Part shown: positions 1 through 11,000 of the stretch, one piece after another
Position numbering within the stretch: position 1 is the stretch's first letter
Layout of the letters: each line of letters starts with the position of its first letter
Position numbers and translations under genes: made by a program
The notes under the pieces: model-generated
Seen by the model: the letters and a program-made list of their open reading frames with translations, nothing else
Databases searched by the model: none
What the model was told of the DNA's origin: nothing
DNA from: Erodium maritimum
Taxonomy: Eukaryota; Streptophyta; Magnoliopsida; Geraniales; Geraniaceae
Reading direction: 5' to 3'
DNA: 64,000 bases
NCBI GenBank assembly: GCA_963921825.1
Contig: OY997588.1
Location: 59,962,803-60,026,802, forward strand

Positions 1-928
1 GGGGTTCAAATCCCATAATTGACAAAAAAATTATTTTAAAAAGAACTTTCGCATCGCCATGTGGCAAGCCACGAGTGGCTACCGGCCGGCCGCGGGGCGC
101 GGGCTTCGGCTCGGCCCGTGTTTGCGGGCGAAGGGCGCGGGCTGCGGCCCAGCCCGCGTGTTTGCGGGCCGCGGGCCGCGTAAAAGCCGTACCACAATGG
201 GACAGCCCGCATCCCGTAGCCCGCAAAAACGCAGGCCGAGCCTCAGGGCTGGGCCATTGTTCATGCTCTTACAATCAATAGTTCTTTACATAATAGCTCT
301 TGTTCTTCCACAACGAGCTTAAAGCCTTCATAAAAACAAGAGATGAATTGTCCAGATCAGGAATGAGCCAACGAGTGAGGGTTCAGAGAAGATTTGCGAG
401 ATAGAGTTGAGAATTGAGGAAGAAGACGCGTTGTGAAGGAAAATACGAGCTCCGGTGCCTGAAAATATGGACCACACCAACAGTAGCAAGTGATGCCGGT
501 TCTGGCGCCGAAGCTGGTGAGAACTCTGAACTAGTAGGTTTCGCCACTAGAAATCAATAACCCTTATCTAGATTTCTAGATCTGGGTTTGTGTTTGGTCA
601 TGGTTTCACCTCTGTCAAGCACTCCATCTGATTCAGAACAAGAACAAAGAGGATTTGGTTTGATTTGTTTGTGTAGATCTGGTGTGGAGCTTTAGTTTGG
701 TTGTTGCAGAGCTCGTGCAGAGAGAGAGGAAGAAGAAGAGAGTGAGTGTTTGAGGGAGAAATGAAAAAAGAGATGAATTAGGTTTTATATGTTACCAAGG
801 GTAATCTTGGTATTTTTAAAAAAAGCCAGGTTCATGTGTCAGGCATATGACCATTTTCCGTCCAAAAATGGAGGGAAAATAACAGTGGGTTTGAAAGTGA
901 CAAAAATCTATTCTAGGATAGTGGGATG
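1..928. other. Unassigned flank with GC-rich inverted segment
   Basis: No gene is recognisable. Bases 100-180 are very GC-rich and repeat the word GTTTGCGGG; bases 200-245 partly match them in inverted orientation, as in GC-rich ends of some DNA transposons. Bases 2-14 resemble the T-arm / B-box of a tRNA or SINE, followed by an A-rich tail, but the rest lies outside the window. Bases 715-770 are a purine-rich AGAG/GAAGAAG tract. The short reading frames in the GC-rich part show no domain and are probably chance. Confidence 0.3.
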
Positions 929-1675
929 TAGGGGTGCTCAACGGGCGGGTATCCGGCCGGTGGCCCAATACCCGGACCCGCCCGGATCAAGTCGGTTTGG
1001 ACCAAAGGTAATCAGACCCGGATCCGGTTGTATGCGTGTGGTTCCGGTTTTCAGGCCGGATGGGTGGGCGGGTCTACTGGTAAGAAACCGGGTCTGATCG
1101 TGTATGTTATTAATGGGCCGAAATGTAGGCCCAATGGTAATTAATTATTTATTTCAAATATCTTAAACCAATATTATATATACTCTAATCAGGGAAATTA
1201 ACTTAAAATAAATCATATATCTCGATTGAATTGATCTGATTCTCAATTTAGTGCCGTCAAAGAATAATTTCTCAATTGAAGAGCCATTAGAACCAGTCAA
1301 GTTACACTTCCCCAAACCTAATTTCGTAGAGATTTAGGAAATCTTAAAAAGTTTTCAAATTTCTTTTTACAATTAGGAAAGTCTAACTAACACTTAGAAA
1401 CCTGTTAGAAGCATGTTTCGGAAATTGAGGGAAAAAACATGATTTTCTGAAGTTGACTTACGTTTGCTTCGTCTTCTTTCCCTTTTGCCGAAGTCAGCTT
1501 CCATTGGTGCAATTTTTCTTACTGTTGCGATTTAGAAGGGCTCAAAACTGACTGCGTAAAGTAATAAAACACATGTGGACCTAATCTATATGGGCTCCAG
1601 CCCAACACACATAACACCACCGGGCGGGCCGATTATATCCACCGGGAGAGATGGCTTCACCGGCCACCCATCCAG

Positions 1676-4600
1676 TGTAATAATCACTCCCGGTCAACGC
1701 TAGTCAAACCTGCGAAAAACAGGAAAATTTAAAAAAAATTGAGCAGACACTGAATTGAACAGGAATTGGACCCCGAGGGTCATACCGGACTTAAGTTGAC
1801 CCTGTTATCGACCAAAGTGAGTTCCGGGGGACTCAGGGCAACTTTCTAATCGTTTTGGGAAATGTTGACTTTTCGTTGGAAAAGTCAACCGAGCGACGTT
1901 TTGGTCCATTCGAGAACCGTTTTGGATCCAAAAAGCTAAACCGTCGTCGCAGCGGTCTTAGTTGAGCCATTTCCTTGTAGCCCGCCAAGTTTCGTAATTT
2001 CTTGGGAAAAGTGCCCGTTCGGGGCCCGAAACGTCCGTTTTTCGCGAATCGGATTGGAAAATATTTAGGAGATATTTTACAAAAGGTGTGGGACCCACTT
2101 GACACTTGTCCACTTTGTGGTGGTGTTAGTTTTGGGGGGAAAAGATGAGGGGACATGGTGTGGCCGGCCATGTGTGTTAAAAAGAGAAGAAAAAAAAAGA
2201 TAAAATGAGTTAGTTGTTTGAAATAGAAAGGAAGAGAGGGTTTAGAGAGAGAAGGAGAAGAAAAAGAAGAGAGAAGAGAGGGAAAGCTAGGGTTTGGAGT
2301 TTATCGAACCTTTGGATCGTCTCGAGGCAAGGAGCAATCTACTTCCCCTCGTTCTCCTCTACGGCATACACCAAACCGATTCTCGTTTTGATTAATTTTG
2401 GAAGTTAGGTTTTTGTAAAACTATTAGTTTAAGGTGGTTTTGATGTTGGGGTAATTGTTGGAGACGTTTTGGAGGTGTTTGGAGGGAAGAGATGACGTTT
2501 TCCGGTGACCGGAGGCTCGGGAGGAGCTCCGGCCACCGTGGGTGGTGGCCGGCCGGAGTTGGGACCAGCCACCACCATGGTGGCCGAGCCCCACTTTGAG
2601 CCCTAGGGCCCACGGCCAAGTGGGTCGGGTGGGGACCACGTGCTCGGGTGCTCGGTTTTTATCGTTCAGGGTGGTTTAAAACGTTCCCCAGACCATTTAT
2701 CCTTAACCGAATCGAAAATTGGAATTAAATTGGAGAAGTTGTAATTTATCGGGTTTAGAAACTTTAAACGTCATTTAATTGACTCGGGAGTTGGGATTCG
2801 ATTCGGGCAAGTACATTGGGACCCTTGAATTGTTCTAAGACCGTGGAAACGAAAACGGGAATTTTTGGAGCCCCGGAAGGGCATTTACAAAACCCGGGCA
2901 GATTCGCCATGTCGGGCGAATCGGGCCTTGACGGGTCCCTTATCGACAATGTCGAGTATTTGGGGAGTTTGAGAGTGATCGACATTGTCGGGGTTAAGTT
3001 TGGGCATCGAGTTTAATGATTTTCGGTTTACTCCTGCGAGTTGTTAAGTGCCTTTAAATTGTGTTCTTTTAGATCGTGCCACGGACCGAGGCAAGGGAAA
3101 GCTGGGTGAGTGACTGAGATCATCACCGGAGCTCGTTGGTTGGCTTTTGGGAGAACACGCACGAGGTAGGGAAAAGTAGCCGGATCTCGGCCCTGACTAG
3201 GGAAAGTTAACTGTAGAATTGCATGTGACACCGGGGTGTCGTGGGTTGAATAGGTTTATTTAAATATTAGAAAAGCATGATACGGGAACGTAGAGAATAT
3301 GAGAAAAGCATGTGACACTTAGTAGTGTCGTAGGAACAGAGAACTTAGCGTTATTAGAATTACTGGAGGCATATGACCATGCCCGGAGGTTGTTTGTGAA
3401 CTTGTTGATATTAGGAGTACTGGAGGCATATGACCATGCCCGGAGGTTGATTGATTGTATGGTGTCTTGGGTGGCCTTGAGAGCCCGTGTTTTATTGTTG
3501 AGTTTGGGTGGCCTTGAGAGCCCGCGTTTTATTGTTGAGTTTGGGGGCCATGAGAGCCCGTGTTTTATTGTTGAGTTGGGGTGGCTTTGAGAGCCTGTGT
3601 ACTAAGGTTGGTGTCTTTGGCTGGCCTGACCGAGTAAGAGTCTCGGGGGGTTGCAAGCATTCTTTAGCTGGCTTACGAGTTAGAGTCTCGGTAAGTTGCA
3701 AGCGTGTTTTATTGTTGAGTTTTGGGTGGCCATGAGTGCCCGTGGGGTCGTTGAACCCGTGTCTTTACCTTTGGTGTTTTGGGTGGCCGTGAGTGCCCGT
3801 GAGGCTGTTGAGTCCGTGTTTACGGTTGGTGTGTCTTGGGAGGCCGTGAGAGCCTGTGGGTCTGTTGAGTCCGTGTTTTACTGTTGGTATGTCTTGGGAG
3901 GCCGTGAGTGCCTGTGGGGCGGTTGAGTCCGTGTTTTACTGTTGGTGTGTCTTGGGAGGCCGTGAGTGCCTGTGGGGCTGTTGAGTCCGAGTTTACTGTT
4001 GCTGTCTTGGTGGCCATGAGTGCCTATGAGTGTTGAACCTGTGTTGCTGCTGGTTGTTGAACTTGCTTGTGATTGTGTTTGTGATTGTGATTGTGGTTAC
4101 CTGAGGTTGGGGGCCCGCTTCATGAAACGGGGGTCCACGAGCACACACGTCTGCATGTTCAGACGGGGTAGGGGCCCGCCCGCCAATAAAGGGGTCCTGG
4201 TCGCGCGTGTGTGGTTTGGGTTTGTGAGCATACTTTGGCTGGCTTACGAGTTAGAGTCTTGGTAAGTTGCAAGCATTCTTTGGCTGGCTTACGAGTTAGA
4301 GTCTCGGTAAGTTGCAAGCATTTTCCGGCTGGCTTACGAGTTAGAGTCTCGGTAAGTTGCAAGCATTCTTGGGTTGGCCTGACCGAGTTAGAGTCTCGGG
4401 AGGGTGTGAGCGTTCTTGGCAGCTGGTTTGCGATCCTTTGTGATCTTGTTTGGTGTGCGATCCTTTGTGATCTTGTTTGGTGTTGCGTAGTTTCTTTTGA
4501 GTCCTTGGAAGAGGTCGTGATCGTTGTGTCGGGTCTACTTTACGCGTCAGAGTGTCGAGTTGGTCAAGGAAGGTAACTGTGGGTGTATTGTTCAGTCAGA

Positions 4601-4990
4601 GTACTTGGGTTGGGGACAGTTTTCCCCGGTGTTGACTTTGTTTTTGGTGTTACCGGCTTTGTCTGCTAATTATGCCGTAGTCAGTCTGTTATCCGTGGTG
4701 GTGAGCGAACGCTCACCCCTAGCTGCTTTTCCTACAGGTACCGTTCGCAGGCTGGACTAGGCGAGCTTCTGAAGCTTGAAGAGCTTGAAGCGGGTTTCTG
4801 GGTTATTTTGAGTCTAGTGACGTGTACCATGTTTTTGTCCAATTGTTGGGACTTATTTTGAGTTGTAAATATTATTTTGTTGAACTAAAATGGTATTTTA
4901 AAGTGATTTAATGAAAGCAGGTTTCAAGTGTTTTTATGTTTTTAAAACGTTCGCGTCCCGAGTTCGGTTTACTTAAATTGGGGCGTGACA
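1676..4990. mobile_element. Solo LTR, long Tekay/Del-like type, nested in the hAT
   Basis: The segment begins TGTAATAATCACTCCCGG and ends TTGGGGCGTGACA, so it has TG...CA ends with a short TGT/ACA inversion. The 5 bases before it (TCCAG, 1671-1675) and after it (CCCAG, 4991-4995) match at four of five positions, consistent with an old retroviral-type duplication. At 3.3 kb with internal tandem repeats and no gag or pol, it fits a solo LTR of a large-LTR gypsy chromovirus such as Tekay/Del. The clade is an inference from end sequence and length; strand is not determined. Confidence 0.55.
3468..4400. repeat. Nested tandem repeats inside the solo LTR
   Basis: Three repeat types follow one another. 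At 3468-3595 there are about 40-bp units of the form GGTGGCCTTGAGAGCCCG plus TTTATTGTTGAG. At 3726-4025 there are about 60-bp units containing GGCCGTGAGTGCCTGTGG plus GTTGAGTCCGTG. At 3630-3710 and 4225-4400 there are about 50-bp units containing GGCTGGCTTACGAGTTAGAG. The short open frames across this block are products of the repeats and not genes. Confidence 0.8.
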
Positions 4991-5226
4991 CCCAGAACCT
5001 ATTGGAAAACTGAGAAATATTACCGATTCCTGGGCCGGAATCCGGTGGAAAGGTCGCCGGCGGGTCCGGTGACGGTCGGGGTCGGACGGGTCGCCGGATT
5101 CCGGATAGTTTTGAGCACCCCTAGTGGGATGGTAAAAAATAAAGTTAGGATAGTGAGATGAAAAAACAATAATTAAGATAGTGAGATGAAATTTACCATT
5201 TTAAGAACTCTTCATCTAATCTTCAT

Positions 5227-7680
5227 ATTTTTTTTGATCAACAAAGCATATTTAAATTAAACCTCTCTCAAGGAGGAAGTGGAGTACAACGAAGAGAGTC
5301 TAGCTATAGACTGTCCAACAAAAAAAGACCACAACAACAGCTACAACCATGGTAGCTATGAATGGGTACGCATACCCTGAAGATGAATGATGACTGCAAC
5401 ACAGAAGCTAAGAATGGGTACGCAGACCCTGAAGCTCTGAATGGGTACGCAGACCCAATACAATGAAAAAGGTCTAGAAACTCAGATTTTACAACCATAA
5501 AGACCTGAACAAATGAATGGCTACGCAGACCTTGAAGTGAATGGGTACGCAGACCTTGAAGTGAAAGGGTACGTAGACCCAAAAGAAAATAAACACAAAA
5601 AGACGGCTAAAAAAGGAAGACTCACACGCGAGTAAAGCCACCATGAAGCACTAAAAAAAGGTCTAAAACCCAGATATGTCAACCATAAAGCTTGAAAAAG
5701 TTAGGCGTCTTCCAAAGAAAACACCAAAGACCTAACCGGAGCTTGAGGGGAAACAGTATCTCATCGGTACCCCAACTCAGCGAGTTAAAAGACACTGACA
5801 CGCCATCGACCAACATCGCATACCGGCAGAGATAAAACAGTGCAAAAACACTGAAACTCAATACCCAAAGGAAGAAGGACTACTCGATTTCCAAGGCCTA
5901 AAGACCTAGTACAACCCGTCATAGGCCAACACCTAAAGAATGACGGGCCCCGCAAACAAGGCAGAGATACAAGAGAAATCGAAAAGAGCCTACATCTAAG
6001 GCTGAGCTGAAATCCTACAAGCTACAGAAAAGACCAAAGGAGAGACAAGAACCATACCCTCACGACGAAGAGTGACGAGGCCAGAAACACAACGAATCCG
6101 AATTCGGAAATGCCTCCCACGATGAAGCTGGACTGAGACACCCGAAAGTCATCACGATCTGGTTCGGAAAACAAACAAGCTGAAAGATCACGATGAACCG
6201 CTAGACCCACGACAATCAACACCCGGAAGGATGAAGAAGCGCGTCCCACGACCAGATCTGGAGCGAAACATCAGGCAAGCAGACGAACCACCAAAAGCAG
6301 GAAGAACAGCTCTGCAACGGTCCCCATCCGGGAGAATGAAGAAACACGTCCCACGTCCAGAGCCGAAACTAGAAACCTCCAATGATCCGAAAGATGGTCA
6401 ACTGTCGAGACCGTGAGGGACGGATCAGACAATGTAGCTCGAACTCAGCCCTCCAAAACCTAAATCGGACAACACAGAGAAGGGCCATATGGGAGGACCG
6501 GTATTTCTACTAAGTACGAGCTCAGACTTCTGAGCAAACCGCAACAATTCAAAACTACCAGAATCTAAAGCTGGAACTCGAGCTGAGCATTTCGAAACCA
6601 AGAACAGTTACTTCTCACCGGCGAAAACCAAACGAGAACCCAAGGGAGAAGGCCTGTAATGATACCGAGCCCGAGCCAACCCACACCTGAGCAGAACTGA
6701 CGCCACAACTAGCAGAGAAGCGCAACATCACACTAAGGCCGCACCTGATCGAATCAAAACGACACCAGCGAGGACCCAATATCCATCAAAAGCCCAAGAT
6801 GACCACACCACCAAGATACGTACTTCCGGAGCTAAACCACGACCCCGACCCGCTGTCAAAACCACGAACCGAGGGAAAAAATCCACCCAAACCGGGTCTG
6901 CCGGAGTAGACCGACCCGGACTAGCCAAACCGGCCCGAAAGACAACTTGACCCGGTCAGACCCACCCCTGGATCCGGACCCGGGTCGCGGACCAATAACC
7001 GGCCCACACCTCCAGCCGCACCCGGCCCAACACCAGACACCGGCCCAAAACCCGACCCAGCCAAGAACAAGACCTAACCGGCCCTAACCGAAGCAATCCT
7101 GAACTTGTCTCTAGCCGAACCTACCGCCACAGCTCCCAACCTGCCTCTACACCCGAACCAACCACTCCGAGTTCCCGACGCCGGCGAGCAGTAGGCTCAC
7201 AACAAGCAGGCGAAGCCGCACCACTGGTTCGAGTTCGACCACCACACCACCTCGCCTGGCAGAACCACAACACGACGGCAAGAACAGATCGAGTAGGACC
7301 CTCGCCGGTAGGACCACAACCGAGCATGACCAAACCACAATAGATCTGAACGCCGGAAAATACCCTCGCTGAGAAAAACCCACACTGGTTTGAGAGGCCT
7401 CCCACTCCGGTTCAGTTTGTCGGGAAAGCAGCTGGGAAGCATGGCACGCCGTCAAGCCTAAGACCACACGAGTTCCAGGACAAAACTGGTTCGAAACGAG
7501 CGAGTGCCAGGAAAAATGGAAGCCGGGAGAAAGAGAAGGACATTGCCTCCCGCGACAACCATGACCAAGGACCACGATTATCGCCGACGGCGTCGGGAAA
7601 AGAAGGAAGAGGTACTGTAGCGAAAAGGGATTTATTAGAGAGCGTTTTCACACAGAATTACACTTACTCCGTTTAGCTTT
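5227..7680 (-). mobile_element. Non-LTR retroposon without reverse transcriptase
   Basis: The same 13-bp sequence ATCTAATCTTCAT lies at 5214-5226 and 7681-7693, giving a clean target-site duplication. Immediately inside the left copy is a T-rich run followed by GATCAACAAAGC, which on the minus strand is a 3' tail ending in poly(A). This is how L1-type insertions look. The interior (2454 bp) has several minus-strand frames of 60-142 codons but no domain I recognise and no endonuclease or reverse transcriptase. It is probably a non-autonomous LINE derivative; the ORF1 content is uncertain. Confidence 0.75.
5343..5582. repeat. Minisatellite with GGGTACGCAGACC core
   Basis: The core GAATGGGTACGCAGACC, with variants, recurs six times near the 3' end of the retroposon (about 5356, 5410, 5438, 5514, 5540 and 5563), sometimes back to back at about 25-bp spacing and sometimes separated by unrelated sequence. 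Confidence 0.75.
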
Positions 7681-7693
7681 ATCTAATCTTCAT

Positions 7694-8029
7694 CTTGTGA
7701 TCGATGTGATGTCTAAGATTTAAGATCGTGTATATTATTCTTTAACAGTTCTCCTCTACCATGGCACGAGCATAATCTTTTTTTTTTTGAAACGGCACGA
7801 GCAGAATCTAAAGCAGGTATAGATTCAAAACTGAAACTACTTGGGCCATGACGACCCACCAACCCAACCCAGATATATCATCAAAAAACAAAACAGTAAC
7901 ATGTTTCAAGTCAACTCTCTCTCCTCTGACCAAAACATAGAGAACGAGATGACCGAAACACCCTTACCTCCTCCTTGACAAAAGCAATCCACTCCTCTCC
8001 TCTTTTTGACTTGTTTTACCGCATCAAAA
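7694..8029 (+). promoter_or_regulatory. Upstream / 5' leader region of the WRKY20-like gene
   Basis: This is the only space between the retroposon and the WRKY start codon. It contains W-box cores, the usual binding sites of WRKY proteins: TTGACT at 8006-8011 and its reverse complement AGTCAA at 7909-7914. A small upstream reading frame of nine codons (ATG 7949, stop 7976-7978) would lie in the leader if transcription starts before it. The transcription start is not visible. Autoregulation and uORF control are inferences from these motifs only. Confidence 0.45.
7779..7793 (-). mobile_element. 15-bp remnant of a non-LTR retroposon
   Basis: Fifteen bases (ten T followed by GAAAC) sit between two copies of a 16-bp sequence, GGCACGAGCATAATCT at 7763-7778 and GGCACGAGCAGAATCT at 7794-7809, differing at one position. 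On the minus strand the insert reads GTTTC plus poly(A), matching the extreme 3' end of the LINE family seen at 27846. The simplest reading is a retroposition event truncated to the last few bases. Confidence 0.6.
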
Positions 8030-11000
8030 ATGGACTCTCAGGACCAATCCCCCGCTTCCGACCTCCGCCTCCGATCCCCTAATGAAGCCAGGTACAAGCT
8101 CCTCTCGCCGGCGAAGCTCCCGATCTCGAGGTCTCCCTGCATCACCATCCCTGCGGGTCTCAGTCCGACGTCGTTCCTCGAATCTCCGGTTCTGCTCTCC
8201 AACATCAAGGTAGTTTTTTTTGTTGAATTTCGAGTTCAGGGTTGTGCGTGTCACATTGAGACACCCAGAAGAGGAATCGCATGCTGTGTTTTGCTTTTGG
8301 GTTTTTGTTGAAATGTGTGGGGGAATTGAGTTTGTTGTGGATCGGGGTTTGCCTTTTTTCTGTTTGGTTGCTGAGAAAGGAAAGTGAAAATGTGTATTTT
8401 AAATCTGACAAGACCAGCTAGATAAAGGAAACAAGTAAATTTTTAGTTCCTTAATTGGACAAGTGCCATCTCTTGGCTGTATTTTTCTTAAATACTTAAT
8501 TTATTTGGAGTTACCAGAGCTCTATTAAGGAAAGGGTAAGCTTTAACTGGATTAACTTTCCTTTTTGCTCTCATCTCTTGGCCACCAAACAGACCCTAAC
8601 ATTTTTCCTTTCTGGCATTTGGATACCAGCTTAAGGGTTGAAGTTTTCTTAGTGAATTTTCTAAGTGAACATTCTAGGAGAGCTTCAGGTCAAACAAATC
8701 TTGGTCTTTTTAGTTTCACTTTATTCTAGTAGCCGCAGTAAAGAGTATACCAGTACTTAAATAATGTGATTTAAATCGTTTATGTGCTCATAGATGATGC
8801 CTGTTGGAATAATGATTTATTTTGACTCGAAAGCAGTTTTATGTTGTGTATTGGTGCTCGTGTTTAAATTTGACAATAGCTAATAGATTCTGATTCTTGT
8901 TCTTATGGTACTCTGTACTGGCTCCATTACATTGTTTTGACCTCTTCCCTTTTTAATGCCTTTGTTGTTTCTTCATATAAGGAACCTTCCTTTTTGTTGA
9001 TGCTTGTGACTTTTGTATGGCTTGTTTAGCAATTTATGGTGTCATTGGATGTATTGAGGATTTTTTATTATTATTATCTTGTATTTGTAGAATAAGAAAT
9101 AAGGGCATCTTCTCTCAATATTTGTTAATATGTTCCACAAGGAAAAGAGAAAAGGGGAGGCTGTAAATGAATGCGTATATGATACAAATGAGGGCTTACC
9201 TTGATATTTAGTGAACTCGAAAAAAGGTCTCCAACTTGTCGAACAGATCTTACTATTTGCGTGTCTATGTAATACTTAGTTAATCTCTGTTTGCAAATGG
9301 AATTCTTCTACTTTGCGTTCTCCTATTTCTTTGCTGGATATAGTTGCTATTTCTGTAACGGTTTAGTTTGAATAATTGTTACAGTGCTAGCCACATTAGT
9401 TTTCTGATACTAATCGGTCTTTTTAAGCCGTTTCTTCTTTGCTCTGCAGGTGGAACCCTCACCAACTACTGGTTCATTTGCTAAAACTCAAATGGTGATT
9501 GGTTCCAATACATATTCATCGACAACATCTTGCTCTGCTACCTATGATGAAAGACAATCTAACTACTTTGAGTTTAAACCCCATGGTAGATCAGATACGG
9601 TAATGTATTGAAATATGTTTAGGCTGAATATATTGTTTTTGTAACTATAGTTAACAGAGTGCTGATATATTTTTTGCCTGGCCTTTTGAGTTAGCATAAT
9701 CGGCACTCAAGCTTATGATATATATGTCTGCAGGTATGCCTTACTGGTTCCAAGCTACTGGTTACCTAATTGTTTGCATTTATTTAAAGGTCCCTGCAGA
9801 TGTGAACCAACAGAGAAGTGAACAATCTATTCAGTTCCAAAGTCAGTGGCAGCCTCAATTGTTTCGGCCATCACCTTCAGTTAAAAGTGACACCACCGGT
9901 ACTTCAAATCAGCTGAGTCTTGTTCATATGAGTACTGAGGCTACTGGATCTGGTGACATTGATTCAAATGAATTATACCAGAAAGGGAACGCCGATAATG
10001 GGATCCAAGCCCAAGCATCCCAATCTGACCACAGAGGAAGTGGGGCTCAAGTTGTAGCTGAGAGGCTAGCTGATGACGGTTATAATTGGCGAAAATATGG
10101 ACAGAAACATGTTAAAGGAAGTGAATTTCCACGGAGCTATTATAAATGTACTCATCCTAACTGTGAAGTTAAGAAACTTTTTGAGCGCTCTCATGAGGGA
10201 CAGATAACAGAAATCATCTACAAGGGTACACATGATCATCCCAAGCCTCAACCTAGCCGCCGGTATAATGCTGGTAATAGCATGCCTGCCCAGGAAGACA
10301 GGGTCTCCTTTTTAAATGGACGAGATGGTAAGAAAAATCTTTCTTATGTTTCTATTTGGTTGTATATTGAGAAAACTATCTAAAATGTGTCAAATTAGTC
10401 ATCATACTTTCAATCATTTCAGTTTTGCCTTGGACTGGACCATTTTTTTTACCGATGATAGTATGAGGACAGAATCAAAACAATTTTGGATATTCTAGGA
10501 ACTAAATTAGAGCAACTGTGTATAGCACATGGCCACTTGGGTTGGCCTGGTGGTCAGAGAGCTCTCTCACCTCCTTGAGGTCAGAGGTTCGAACCTTAGT
10601 GGTTACATCCTGCTTGGGAGCAAGTGTGGGTGAAGGTTAGGTTAGGAATTAGATTAGGTTAGAGTAGGATTTTCCCGCTTTCTTGCTGATAATAATTAGA
10701 AAAAACTGTGTATAGCACATGACTAAATCTGAACCAAGGAAAGAACAGAGATTTGTTTGGCACCTTTAGGAAGGTACTTGGACTTGAACATTTACCAGAC
10801 AACTATTTTGTTTCATCTTGTGTTCTAGAGTATGGCCAAATGTCTCATCAGATTGAGTCAAACGGTGCCCTTGAGTTGTCTCCTGTCACGGAAAACGAAG
10901 ATATTGCAGATGGTACAAGGTTACAGTCAAATAGGAACCATGATGAGGTTGAAGATGACGATCCATTCTCAAAACGGAGGTACTGTCATCCAATAGAAGC

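Larger units (their letters stand above)
929..5123. mobile_element. Non-autonomous hAT-type DNA transposon
   Basis: The ends are inverted repeats, TAGGGGTGCTCAA on the left and TTGAGCACCCCTA on the right. The element is flanked by the identical 8-bp sequence GTGGGATG at 921-928 and 5124-5131. An 8-bp duplication with a TAGGG-type end is the hallmark of hAT elements. Subterminal regions are rich in CCGG/CGGGT motifs. No transposase reading frame is present. Most of the length is a solo LTR (1676-4990) inserted later, so the hAT itself is only about 0.88 kb. Confidence 0.85.

Noticed and set aside
3312-4576. Several open frames with repeated RVLLLS or CKHSLAGLRVRVS words
   Set aside because: They are translations of DNA tandem repeats in an LTR and not protein-coding genes.
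5343-5582. CRISPR-like array
   Set aside because: Spacing is irregular, the units vary, there are no cas genes, and the host is a plant; it is a minisatellite inside a retroposon.
7147-7575. 142-codon minus-strand frame in the 5227-7680 retroposon
   Set aside because: Composition is Cys/Trp/Gly/Val-rich without any motif, and three frames are open together, as expected in GC-rich non-coding sequence.
9715-9789. Upstream extension of WRKY exon 3 (start at 9715)
   Set aside because: The extension cannot be joined in frame to exon 2 through the CTGCAG acceptor at 9734; the acceptor before 9790 restores the frame and the expected protein.
10543-10596. Possible tRNA gene from A and B boxes
   Set aside because: It lacks an acceptor stem and lies inside a 172-bp insertion with an 18-bp target duplication, so it is a SINE head.
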